Shown piece after piece: positions 16,377 to 23,129 of a stretch of 64,000 nucleotides of DNA. The position numbers and the translations under genes were made by a program. The first letter of the stretch is position 1, and every line of letters begins with the position of its first letter. The stretch lies in NCBI RefSeq assembly GCF_900176425.1, contig NZ_FWXS01000004.1, positions 124,001 to 188,000 on the forward strand. The letters are read 5' to 3'. The notes beneath the pieces were generated by a model. That model was not told the DNA's origin. It saw only the letters and a list, made by a program, of their open reading frames with translations, and ran no database searches. The stretch comes from Moheibacter sediminis (GTDB taxonomy: Bacteria > Bacteroidota > Bacteroidia > Flavobacteriales > Weeksellaceae).

Positions 16377-16991
16377 TTATTTCTTTGGAAAATTCGGATC
16401 ATTTTTCACTTCATCAATTTGGAGCGTATGTCTTGCAGTATGCCCTGCAATGAACAAAAGACTTTGATAAGCATCGGTTGCACCAGCGGGAGAATCGTTG
16501 ATGCGATTTCTCAGCTCGTTGATGTCTGTTTTTTTTATGAAATTAATTAACTCTTTTCTTTGGTTTTTAAAATCTTTCAAAGCCACTTTCGGCTGATTAT
16601 AAATCCCTTTTTTCTGAAGCATTTCAGGTGCCTTGTATTTCTCCGATCTATTGGTCATAAATCCGAGAATATCGTCATCCGAAAGAACCACATCTTTCTT
16701 TCGATCAGGATTTTCGGGTTGTTCCATGTAAGTTTTCAGCATTCCGAAAATCATATTTTCTGTGGCGATGATATGTTCTACACATTGACTCACAGACCAT
16801 TTGTCTTCTGAAGGTTTGAACTGCATTTGCGCCTCGCTCAGTCCGGAAATACTTTTGCTTAAATTATTTTTGGTTTGTTTGTAATAATCCAAAAGAAATT
16901 CTTTGTCGTGAAAGACAAGTTGTTTTTCATCTGTTTGAGCTGAAATGAAATAAGTTGGTAAAAGAAACAGTATTAAAATTACACTTTTCAT
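16377..16991 (-). CDS. DinB-family protein with signal peptide
   Basis: 204 residues. An N-terminal signal peptide (MKSVILILFLLPTYFISAQ) exports it, which is a common variant in Bacteroidota. A DinB_2-like four-helix bundle follows, with the putative metal ligands as His residues in SVSQCVEHIIATENMI and in LLFIAGHTARHTLQIDEV. DinB-superfamily proteins include thiol transferases using bacillithiol or mycothiol and many of unknown role. It overlaps nothing but is 2 bases from the YdeI-like gene downstream and 17 bases from a VOC gene upstream. Activity not predictable. Confidence 0.85.
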   Translation of the reverse strand: MKSVILILFLLPTYFISAQTDEKQLVFHDKEFLLDYYKQTKNNLSKSISGLSEAQMQFKPSEDKWSVSQCVEHIIATENMIFGMLKTYMEQPENPDRKKDVVLSDDDILGFMTNRSEKYKAPEMLQKKGIYNQPKVALKDFKNQRKELINFIKKTDINELRNRINDSPAGATDAYQSLLFIAGHTARHTLQIDEVKNDPNFPKK

Positions 16992-17008
16992 AATGATTTT
17001 TTTTTAAA

Positions 17009-17401
17009 TTAAATTTTAGCAAGTGCAAAAACCGCTCCTGCCGGGTCTTCGATCATAGCATAGAACAAAGTACCTTCTTTGGATTTGTATTCTTTCAATA
17101 ATTTTCCGCCCAATTTGAGCGCGTTTTCCACAGATTCATCTACATTTTCTACGCTTATGTAAGCAACCCATTGTGGCGGAACGCCTGTGTTTGCACCGCG
17201 GCTGTGGCAAATTCCCGCAACTGAATTCCCCTTGGCATCTTTCATCACATAATCCTGATATGCGTTCTCGCCGTCTTTCATGTCCAGTCCTTGCGAAGTC
17301 CAACCGGCAACAGATTGATAAAATTCTCGTAATTCGTCCGCTTTATAAGTTGTCAAATCGCGCCAATTGATGCTTCCCTGCACGTATTTTGGTTTTTCCA
17401 T
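17009..17401 (-). CDS. VOC-family (glyoxalase/bleomycin-resistance fold) protein
   Basis: 130 residues, single VOC domain pair of beta-alpha-beta-beta-beta modules. Visible signatures are ELREFYQSVAGW in the first module, WVAYISVENVDESVENALKLGG in the second and the closing EDPAGAVFALAKI. The family includes glyoxalase I, fosfomycin-resistance enzymes and dioxygenases, but many stand-alone members have unknown substrates. It starts 18 bases after the SRPBCC gene stops and is part of the same minus-strand block. Confidence 0.88.
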   Translation of the reverse strand: MEKPKYVQGSINWRDLTTYKADELREFYQSVAGWTSQGLDMKDGENAYQDYVMKDAKGNSVAGICHSRGANTGVPPQWVAYISVENVDESVENALKLGGKLLKEYKSKEGTLFYAMIEDPAGAVFALAKI

Positions 17402-17419
17402 GTTTAATTGATTTCGAAA

Positions 17420-17863
17420 TTATTCAGAAATTTCTTTCAACTTCTGCAAAGCTTTTGGCCAAGTTGTATCAAAATAATCTAGGTATTCTTCATTGGTGTC
17501 GACTTCCACAGAAACAGTCGTTATTCCGTTATTTTCATCAAAAGAATAATTTTCCAATGCACCCGCCCAGCCTTCAACCTGTGGGCCGCTTGTGATTTCA
17601 TTATCGCCTTCGAGCATTCCGATGTGACGGATGGAAATGAATTTATTAGGAATGTTTTCTGCGATCTCAGCTATCATGCCTCCTTTTTTCCCTTCATGCT
17701 CTCCGGTGAAATAGATTTTATCGCCCTTGTTCCAGCTGCCTTCAAAATCTGAAGTCGGATTGAATTCTGCTGTCCACTGTTTGTAAGTTTCTTTGCCAAT
17801 AATGGTTTCATAAACTTTTGAAACCGGTGCATTGATGTCGATTTTATAATTTGATTTTTTCAT
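17420..17863 (-). CDS. SRPBCC-family (START/Bet v1-like) protein
   Basis: 147 residues. The N-terminal KIDINAPVSKVYETIIGKETYKQW pattern (core INAPVSKVYETIIG) and a C-terminal long helix (TTWPKALQKLKEISE) are hallmarks of the AHSA1/polyketide-cyclase-like SRPBCC fold, a deep hydrophobic pocket around a long helix. Cytosolic, presumably binding a hydrophobic ligand; no catalytic residues can be read. One of four SRPBCC proteins in this block, in a chain with VOC genes either side. Confidence 0.88.
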   Translation of the reverse strand: MKKSNYKIDINAPVSKVYETIIGKETYKQWTAEFNPTSDFEGSWNKGDKIYFTGEHEGKKGGMIAEIAENIPNKFISIRHIGMLEGDNEITSGPQVEGWAGALENYSFDENNGITTVSVEVDTNEEYLDYFDTTWPKALQKLKEISE

Positions 17864-17893
17864 TTGATTGAATTTTAAATGATTAATTTTTAA

Positions 17894-18304
17894 TTATTCT
17901 TCACTTGGAATTTTAGACATATCCATGAAGAAAACCTCCCAGGTATGTCCGTCAAAATCTTCCAATGTTCGTTGCTGCATAAAACCATAATCACGCAGTT
18001 CGGTAGGTTCCGTTCCACCTGCCTGAAGCCCAGATTCCATGATTTTATTCATTTCTTCCACACTCTCTACGGACAATGCAAAAAGTCCGGCTATGTTAGA
18101 TTTTGTATCTGCAATGGGTTTGTTTGTAAAAGTTGAAAATTTCTCATGACTTAACAGCATTACAAAAATGCTGTCGCTCCAAACCATACATTTTCCAGTA
18201 TCGTCTGAAAATTGAGGGTTGTTTTCGAAACCTATCGAAGTATAGAAATCCATTGATTTTTGAATGTCTTTTACTGCTAAATTGATGAAAATTTGTTTTG
18301 TCAT
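17894..18304 (-). CDS. VOC-family protein
   Basis: 136 residues. It begins KQIFINLAVKDIQKSMDFY, the usual opening strand-helix of VOC domains, and ends EDFDGHTWEVFFMDMSKIP with the conserved DGHxWE metal-region motif. It resembles the lactoylglutathione-lyase-like proteins of proteobacterial and Bacteroidota stress clusters. Substrate unknown. It is 30 bases upstream of an SRPBCC gene and 42 bases downstream of a SnoaL-like gene on the same strand. Confidence 0.88.
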   Translation of the reverse strand: MTKQIFINLAVKDIQKSMDFYTSIGFENNPQFSDDTGKCMVWSDSIFVMLLSHEKFSTFTNKPIADTKSNIAGLFALSVESVEEMNKIMESGLQAGGTEPTELRDYGFMQQRTLEDFDGHTWEVFFMDMSKIPSEE

Positions 18305-18346
18305 AATTTTAATATTTTGATGAAATCTGAATGCAGATTCTGTTAT

Positions 18347-18730
18347 TTATTTTGAATTAATTGGATTTAAATGCGAGATTAATTTTTTGATTTTCCCGTT
18401 TTCAAATTCGAATACATCACAAAATGCGAGAAGAATGGGATTTTGATTTTTAGGTTTTGCAAGCACTGTGCCTTCAGCTATCACGACGTTATTTTCTTCC
18501 GTCATTCGGTTCAAAGTAATTTCAGGTTTGCCTTCGAAACCTTCATTTTCAATTTCCGCATCAAATTCCGTTTTCCCTTGTAATTTTCTATGCCCATGGA
18601 TTTCCCAAATTACATCTTCGGTCAGACAGGAAAGAATTTTTTCATGGTCTAACTCATTGAATGCATTCATGTAGCATTCTACTGTATTTTTGTTGGTCAC
18701 CGATTCAACTTTAAGAAATGCGCTCAACAT
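18347..18730 (-). CDS. SnoaL-like/NTF2-fold protein
   Basis: 127 residues from ATG 18730, which overlaps the previous gene by 20 bases; a GTG at 18700 would avoid the overlap and give 117 residues beginning TNKNTVECYMNAFNEL. The sequence NAFNELDHEKILSCLTEDV and the later ALAFCDVFEFENGKIKKL-like C-terminus (here LAFCDVFEFENGKIKKLIS) fit the SnoaL/NTF2 cone fold. These proteins form ligand-binding pockets or small isomerases; no activity can be assigned. The overlap with the SRPBCC gene indicates translational coupling. Confidence 0.82.
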   Translation of the reverse strand: MLSAFLKVESVTNKNTVECYMNAFNELDHEKILSCLTEDVIWEIHGHRKLQGKTEFDAEIENEGFEGKPEITLNRMTEENNVVIAEGTVLAKPKNQNPILLAFCDVFEFENGKIKKLISHLNPINSK

Positions 18731-19130
18731 AATTTTTAAAACTATTCATAATCGCTTGCCAGCCATCTTGCTGCATTTCGATTGGATTTTGATTTTCAGG
18801 ATCAAATGTCGTGGTTACTTTTGTCTGATTTCCGTCCGAAATAAATTCAATAGTAGCATTTCTACCATCGAGCATATTGTAAGATAATTTCTTTCTATCA
18901 ACGATTTCGTCATAAATTGCTTCAAAATCAAATCCAAAACTTCCGTCTTTGGCTTCCATTCTTGCATTGTATTTTCCGCCGACTTTTACATCATTTTCAG
19001 CATGCGGACAACACCAATCTTCCGAAGCCTGGTTCCATTTAGTGATGTGTTGAGGTTGCGTATAGGCATTCCAAACTTTTTCGATGGGAGCCTGAACGTC
19101 AGCGGCTACAGTGATTTTTTGATTTTCCAT
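18711..19130 (-). CDS. AHSA1-type SRPBCC protein
   Basis: 139 residues. ITVAADVQAPIEKVWNAYTQPQHITKWNQAS (core QAPIEKVWNAYTQPQHITKW) is the classic AHSA1 opening, and SEDWCCPHAENDVKVGGKY and a final QDGWQAIMNSFKNYVE long helix complete the fold. Members bind hydrophobic ligands or assist stress responses; function open. It is the first gene after a 107-base gap that carries the second copy of the operator-like element (19211-19240), so a new transcript probably begins here. Confidence 0.88.
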   Translation of the reverse strand: MENQKITVAADVQAPIEKVWNAYTQPQHITKWNQASEDWCCPHAENDVKVGGKYNARMEAKDGSFGFDFEAIYDEIVDRKKLSYNMLDGRNATIEFISDGNQTKVTTTFDPENQNPIEMQQDGWQAIMNSFKNYVERIS

Positions 19131-19210
19131 AATTTTATTATTTCAGGTTTAATTTATACTATAATGTAAAATTATAATTTAGTTAGAAAATTGCAGATGT
19201 CAATTTATGC

Positions 19211-19240
19211 CATTTTGTGGGTGAATTTGTGACAATTTTA
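19211..19240 (+). promoter_or_regulatory. Operator-like element, internal copy
   Basis: CATTTTG (19211-19217) is followed after one base by a segment reading GGGTGA, TTTGTGACAA and TTTTA. It matches the element in the GlxA divergent region, apart from about nine bases missing in the middle and single-base shifts. The core TTGTGACAA is an inverted repeat around a central G. It lies 81 bases before the SRPBCC start at 19130 and touches the DinB stop codon. As in the other copy, a TAnnTTTG box (19239-19246) follows on the plus strand, here pointing into antisense of DinB. Confidence 0.5.
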
Positions 19241-19705
19241 ATTTTGGTTCAAAATCTTTTTTATCAAAACAATTTGCCCTAAATGATAATGGGAATGTTC
19301 AATAATTCCATGGAGGTTTCGATAATAATTGCCGTATTGGTCTTCGAAGAAAATTTCATCCAATTTTTCTTGCGGAAATGTTTCAATTGTGTGGGCTAAA
19401 TTCTCAGCATGAATCCAAAATTCAGTTAAGAAATTTTGCCATTCTTCTTCAGAATTGAACTCCGGCATTTCCCAACTTAATTTATCTTTTGTGGTCAATG
19501 GCTTTCCTTTTAAAAATTCAGCTACTCCGACTGTGTAATAATCTATATGGTAAACCAAAGCCGCAATGGTATTGAAATCGTGAACTTTTGCTGTTGCCTG
19601 TTCCAAATTAATTCCATCCAAAGTTTCTTTGAAATTGACCCAAGTCCAGTTTCCTCCGAAATGGACATCTCTGAATTGTTGGGCTATTTGTTTTGCGATT
19701 TCCAT
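19238..19705 (-). CDS. DinB-like (DUF1572-type) protein
   Basis: 155 residues from ATG 19705, one base past the previous stop; upstream in-frame residues are not needed. Histidines placed as in DinB metal sites are visible in NTIAALVYHIDYYTVGV and in NLHGIIEHSHYHLGQIVLIKK. Unlike the DinB at 16377 it has no signal peptide, so it is cytosolic. Four-helix-bundle members often act as metal-dependent thiol transferases, but this is not established here. It follows the SRPBCC gene at 19707 in the same transcript. Confidence 0.85.
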   Translation of the reverse strand: MEIAKQIAQQFRDVHFGGNWTWVNFKETLDGINLEQATAKVHDFNTIAALVYHIDYYTVGVAEFLKGKPLTTKDKLSWEMPEFNSEEEWQNFLTEFWIHAENLAHTIETFPQEKLDEIFFEDQYGNYYRNLHGIIEHSHYHLGQIVLIKKILNQN

Positions 19706-19706
19706 T

Positions 19707-20147
19707 TTATTTAAGCATATAATCAAACGCGCCTTTTCTCAAATGAATTCCATATTCCAACCAAGCTTTCATACAAGAAAGAAAATTGCCCCAACCTTCG
19801 GTTTGTCCGATTGCCCATTTGATGACTTTTTCATCTGCCTGATAACCTTCTTCGCTGACGCGCACTGTCGTGTTTTTATTCCTGTCTTCTTCCAATTCAA
19901 TTTTTACAATGGAATTCGGGTCCCAATCCAAAATGATCAGTTGATTTGGAATAATTTCTTTTATCTGAACCGGATAACTTCCATCAAATTCAGGAAATTC
20001 CCACATGACTTCTTTTCCTTGCTCCAATCTTCCAGAACCTTTTGAAATAAAATATTGTGACATGATTTCAGGATTAATGATGGCTTCGAAAACTTCGTCA
20101 ATTGGTTTATAAATGGTTATCGCTGCTTTGGATGTGATTTTTCCCAT
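19707..20147 (-). CDS. SRPBCC-family protein
   Basis: 146 residues. KAAITIYKPIDEVFEAIINPEIMSQYF (core YKPIDEVFEAIINPE) opens an AHSA1-type SRPBCC fold, with WEFPEFDGSYPVQIKEI and a C-terminal QTEGWGNFLSCMKAWLEYG helix. It follows an intrinsic terminator (20171-20202), so it either begins a new transcript or is read through at reduced level. The DinB gene starts one base after its stop. Ligand unknown. Confidence 0.87.
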   Translation of the reverse strand: MGKITSKAAITIYKPIDEVFEAIINPEIMSQYFISKGSGRLEQGKEVMWEFPEFDGSYPVQIKEIIPNQLIILDWDPNSIVKIELEEDRNKNTTVRVSEEGYQADEKVIKWAIGQTEGWGNFLSCMKAWLEYGIHLRKGAFDYMLK

Positions 20148-20170
20148 GATTTTATATTTGATTTAATTAA

Positions 20171-20202
20171 AAAAGGAGATAAAAATTCATCTATCTCCTT
20201 TT
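20171..20202 (-). terminator. Terminator inside the VOC/SRPBCC block
   Basis: 11-bp perfect stem AAAAGGAGATA (20171-20181) with TATCTCCTTTT (20192-20202), 10-base loop, followed on the minus strand by TTAATTAAAT. It lies 6 bases past the stop of the PhnB-like gene and ends or attenuates that transcript. Confidence 0.8.
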
Positions 20203-20207
20203 AATTT

Positions 20208-20630
20208 TTAGTCTTGTTGAGGATTTGCACAATTGATCATCCAGCAAACGCCAAATTTATCGGTAAATGAACCGAAATAATCCCCCCAAAACATATCTTC
20301 CATCGGCATTTCAATTTTGCCTCCAGCTGAAAGTCCGTTGAAAATTTTGTCAGCTTCCTCACGACTGTCAGGCGAAACGGAAATGTAATTGTTGTTTCCG
20401 ACGTTTAAAACATGACCTGCGGAAGGCAAGCAATCTGAAGCCATCAGATGCTGGTCTTTTCCGATTGGAAGCGAAACGTGCATCGCTCTGTCTTTTTCAT
20501 TTTCGGGAATTTCCATTCTGGGAACGCTGTCCATTTTCTGAACAAATAATTCTCCGCCAAAAACGGACTGATAAAACTTGAAAGCTTCTTCAGCATTTCC
20601 ATCAAAGTTTAAATAAGGATTTAATTTCAT
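20208..20630 (-). CDS. PhnB-like VOC protein
   Basis: 140 residues, single PhnB-type VOC domain: LNPYLNFDGNAEEAFKFYQSVFGG at the start (core NFDGNAEEAFKFYQSVFGG), AMHVSLPIG and a closing FTDKFGVCWMINC. This matches the family formerly mis-named 3-demethylubiquinone methyltransferase. No catalytic role is established. It is the last gene before a terminator and shares a transcript with DoxX, DUF4199 and DUF1801 genes upstream. Confidence 0.88.
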   Translation of the reverse strand: MKLNPYLNFDGNAEEAFKFYQSVFGGELFVQKMDSVPRMEIPENEKDRAMHVSLPIGKDQHLMASDCLPSAGHVLNVGNNNYISVSPDSREEADKIFNGLSAGGKIEMPMEDMFWGDYFGSFTDKFGVCWMINCANPQQD

Positions 20631-20647
20631 AATAATTTGTTTGATAA

Positions 20648-21022
20648 TTAACTACAAATAAGTTTTTTATATTTTTCACGGTTATCAATGATCATCCAAA
20701 TATTGATCAAAAGCAATACCCCTGCGATTGCCAGACCTTCAGGCATATATACTGCGTTGTGGATAATAATTCCAACCATAACAGGTAATATTACGATTGC
20801 TCCCAATGCTCTTGTTTTGGGAATGATGAATAACAATCCACCAATTAATTCTATAAACCCAATTAAGGGCATCAACCAGACAATAGTTCCAAAAGCTTCG
20901 TTTACTTTTTGCATTTCAGGTTCTATCGGGGGTATGGGCATATAATGTAAGAATTTATCCAATCCGGCGTTGATGAACATCAATCCGAAGAGTGTACAGA
21001 GTATTAATTTTATAATTTTCAT
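20648..21022 (-). CDS. DoxX-family membrane protein
   Basis: 124 residues with four hydrophobic segments and the DoxX opening LCTLFGLMFINAGLDKFLHYMP (core GLMFINAGLDKFLHY), followed by LMPLIGFIELIGGLLFIIPKT. DoxX-like proteins sit in the inner membrane and are associated with redox or thiol stress modules in several bacteria. It is 17 bases from the PhnB-like gene and 3 bases from the DUF4199 gene, so it is co-transcribed with both. Confidence 0.87.
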   Translation of the reverse strand: MKIIKLILCTLFGLMFINAGLDKFLHYMPIPPIEPEMQKVNEAFGTIVWLMPLIGFIELIGGLLFIIPKTRALGAIVILPVMVGIIIHNAVYMPEGLAIAGVLLLINIWMIIDNREKYKKLICS

Positions 21023-21025
21023 AAT

Positions 21026-21517
21026 TTAATTTTTTACAGTTTTCGTTCGTACAAAATAGGCAACTACCAAAGTGGTGATGATTCCCATCATAAAAGAAGC
21101 GATAGTGCTTTGAACGGCATAATTTTTATAATTAAAATTTGCGGTGGCTTCTGTGGTAGTTTTGTAATAACCCAATTCTACCGAACGTTTGATTACATTA
21201 GGGAAATATTCAGGCGAGATGATGTAAGAAATAATCCATTGCGTTAAAGGAGCAAAAATGGTAACAATAACTGTGATGATCATTCCGGAAACGAATCCTT
21301 GTTTGAAATTCATTTGACCATTGTAATAATTTTTCCTGATGTCTTTGAGTGCGAAAACAAATACAGCAATAGCAGGAATCGCATACAAATTGGTAAGATA
21401 CAAATGATAATCAATGTATTTGCCATGTAAACCGGACAGCTTTTCTAAAACCATCCACAGCAGGGACATGATGATGAAAATCAATGCCCACTTCATTTCA
21501 AATTTAAATCGTGCCAT
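21026..21517 (-). CDS. DUF4199 membrane protein
   Basis: 163 residues with four predicted membrane helices (about residues 8-27, 42-60, 77-98 and 135-157). The arrangement and the segment NYYNGQMNFKQGFVSGMIIT (between helices two and three) match DUF4199 proteins, which are frequent in Bacteroidota and of unknown function. Its start overlaps the end of the DUF1801 gene by 14 bases, indicating translational coupling. No enzymatic motif is seen. Confidence 0.82.
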   Translation of the reverse strand: MARFKFEMKWALIFIIMSLLWMVLEKLSGLHGKYIDYHLYLTNLYAIPAIAVFVFALKDIRKNYYNGQMNFKQGFVSGMIITVIVTIFAPLTQWIISYIISPEYFPNVIKRSVELGYYKTTTEATANFNYKNYAVQSTIASFMMGIITTLVVAYFVRTKTVKN

Positions 21518-21929
21518 ATTTTTCTTCTAAAAATTTTATTGTTTCTTTCATCATTTTATCCAGAACATTTAAATCGATATCAGACAATTTATTGACATAA
21601 ATACAAGCTTTTCCCATTTTGAATTTCCCTAAATCTTGCAGCAAATGTTCATGCTCTTCCAATCCTGTAAAAGTGTACAGTGAAATGGCAGCTTTGCGCG
21701 GTGAAAATCCCAATAATGGAGCATCGCCTTCGTGGCCGCTGTCGTATCTGTAATGGTAATTTCCAAATCCTACGATGCTTGGACCGTACATTTTGGGTTC
21801 AAAACCCGATACATTTCGCATGAGTTCGATTAGCTCATAACTGTCTTTCTTTTTCTGTTCGGAATTACTAAATGTTTCGATGAATTCATAAACGTCGGCA
21901 TCGGTTGTTTCGGTTTTATTTTTTGCCAT
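21504..21929 (-). CDS. DUF1801 (YdhG-like) protein
   Basis: 141 residues. LIELMRNVSGFEPKMYGPSI, then IVGFGNYHYRYDSGHEGDAPLLGF-type strand (core GFGNYHYRYDSGHEGD) and FSPRKAAISLYTFTG fit DUF1801. This is a second DUF1801-fold protein in the block, besides the YdeI-type gene at 15811. The family resembles a ligand-binding domain found in iron-related and stress proteins; the function is unknown. It is the first gene after a strong terminator, so it probably has its own promoter in the 64-base gap upstream. Confidence 0.85.
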   Translation of the reverse strand: MAKNKTETTDADVYEFIETFSNSEQKKKDSYELIELMRNVSGFEPKMYGPSIVGFGNYHYRYDSGHEGDAPLLGFSPRKAAISLYTFTGLEEHEHLLQDLGKFKMGKACIYVNKLSDIDLNVLDKMMKETIKFLEEKYGTI

Positions 21930-21952
21930 TTTTTTTAAATTAAATTTTTTAA

Positions 21953-21990
21953 AAAATAAGGGAGAACTGAATTCAATTCTCCCTTATTTT
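21953..21990 (-). terminator. Strong terminator inside the VOC/SRPBCC block
   Basis: 14-bp perfect stem AAAATAAGGGAGAA (21953-21966) with TTCTCCCTTATTTT (21977-21990), 10-base loop, T-rich tail on the minus strand. It lies 3 bases past the VOC stop and isolates the two genes next to the regulator from the rest of the block. Confidence 0.88.
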
Positions 21991-21993
21991 AAA

Positions 21994-22389
21994 CTATTGC
22001 ATGGAAAACAACCCGAACGGATTTCCTTCGCTGTCTACACAAATGGAACAGAAACCAAATTCTCCAATATCCATTTTTGCATGCTGAACTTGCCCGCCGG
22101 CAGCTTCTACTTTCGCAGCTTCTACGGCACAGTCTTCACATGGGAAATAAACCATCGTATTGACGCAAGCGCCGTCGCCTTCTTTGGTTCCGGGCATTTC
22201 GATGAGCGCACCGCTCACACCTTGGTTTTCCGGTGAGGAGAAAAATGACATTTTCATATTTCCGGGAGCTTCGCCTGGCGGCATTGGTGCGTCTGTGAAA
22301 TTAATTCCCAATACAGCGTTGTAAAATTTCTTGGCGCGTTCGATGTCTTTTGCATAAATTTCAAACCAGCAGATGATGTTTTGATTCAT
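21994..22389 (-). CDS. VOC-family protein
   Basis: 131 residues. ICWFEIYAKDIERAKKFYNAVLG is the canonical opening of a two-module VOC domain (core EIYAKDIERAKKFYNAVLG), with NTMVYFPCEDC and a closing GEFGFCSICVDSEGNPFGLF. Proteins of this type are small cytosolic metal-site or ligand-binding proteins of unknown substrate. It ends right at a strong terminator. With the SRPBCC gene upstream it forms the promoter-proximal pair divergent from the GlxA-type regulator. Confidence 0.88.
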   Translation of the reverse strand: MNQNIICWFEIYAKDIERAKKFYNAVLGINFTDAPMPPGEAPGNMKMSFFSSPENQGVSGALIEMPGTKEGDGACVNTMVYFPCEDCAVEAAKVEAAGGQVQHAKMDIGEFGFCSICVDSEGNPFGLFSMQ

Positions 22390-22443
22390 AGTTTTTTATT
22401 TTTTTATTATAGAATTTAGAAATACTTTAAACATCCAACATAA

Positions 22444-22965
22444 TTATTCCTCTAATTGATTTTTGAGATTTTGTAAGCCTTCTTCGAAATCCTTGTCCAT
22501 ATTAAAGAACAAATTCATGAAATTCCACGGATAAGGAGAAGTTCCTTTAACTTCCCATTTGATCAAAGTTTTATCAGCTCCTTGCGCTTCAGTTGACATT
22601 ACGGATTTTGCGGGTCCCATAGTTTCATCAAAGAACAAGTCAGATTTCATGTTGGAGCCGTCTAGGTCTGTGATGACTTGTTTTCCTTTTCCGACCATCC
22701 AATTTTCGCTGCTCCATTTGTAAGTAAATCCAACTGTTCCGTCGGTGCCTTCGTAAGAAGTTTTCATTTCCGGATCCATTTGGTGCCATGTTCCGTATTT
22801 TTCCTGGTTTTTCAGAAATTTTATGTGGTTGTAAACTTCCTGCTGAGGTTTGTTGATGACGATTTCACTCTTTCCGCTAAATTCTTTTGGCGCAAATGCT
22901 GCTCCAATTAGTACGATTGCGACCAACGCCACAATAAAGATTAAGATTCCTTTTAAAATTTTCAT
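22444..22965 (-). CDS. SRPBCC protein with N-terminal membrane anchor
   Basis: 173 residues. A hydrophobic N-terminus (ILKGILIFIVALVAIVLIGA) acts as a membrane anchor or signal. The SRPBCC domain follows: SEIVINKPQQEVYNHIKFLKN (core VINKPQQEVYNHIKFL), GTWHQMDPEMKTSYEGTDG and a long C-terminal helix. This is the polyketide-cyclase-like type that often carries a membrane helix. It is the first gene of the minus-strand block and is divergent from the GlxA-type regulator, with 164 bases and the operator-like element between them. Confidence 0.88.
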   Translation of the reverse strand: MKILKGILIFIVALVAIVLIGAAFAPKEFSGKSEIVINKPQQEVYNHIKFLKNQEKYGTWHQMDPEMKTSYEGTDGTVGFTYKWSSENWMVGKGKQVITDLDGSNMKSDLFFDETMGPAKSVMSTEAQGADKTLIKWEVKGTSPYPWNFMNLFFNMDKDFEEGLQNLKNQLEE

Positions 22966-23072
22966 ATTTTTTTTATTTGTTTAAATAAAGTTAGATAAAA
23001 TTTCAATACCTAATAAATGTCATGTTTTTAATTAATTCAAAATTAAACTTAAATCCAAAAAGAAAAGTGGCT

Positions 23073-23119
23073 CATTTTGCTAAATGATGGGGTGATTTGT
23101 GACAAATTTTATAAGTTTG
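23073..23119 (+). promoter_or_regulatory. Operator-like element and promoter box of the GlxA-type regulator
   Basis: CATTTTG (23073-23079), then GGGTGATTTGTGACAAAT (23090-23107) and TTTTA. The core ATTTGT-G-ACAAAT is a 13-base perfect inverted repeat. TAAGTTTG (23112-23119) is a Bacteroidota -7 box directly after it, 11 bases before the regulator ATG, and no TTG lies at the -33 spacing. The element therefore sits where an activator or autorepressor would act on the regulator gene and is also upstream of the divergent SRPBCC gene. A second copy lies at 19211-19240. Confidence 0.5.
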
Positions 23120-23129
23120 AATAAATATT

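Noticed and set aside
18324-18339. Hairpin AATCTG/CAGATT as terminator between SnoaL-like and VOC genes
   Set aside because: The six-base stem has no T-run on the minus strand, so it is not a convincing terminator.
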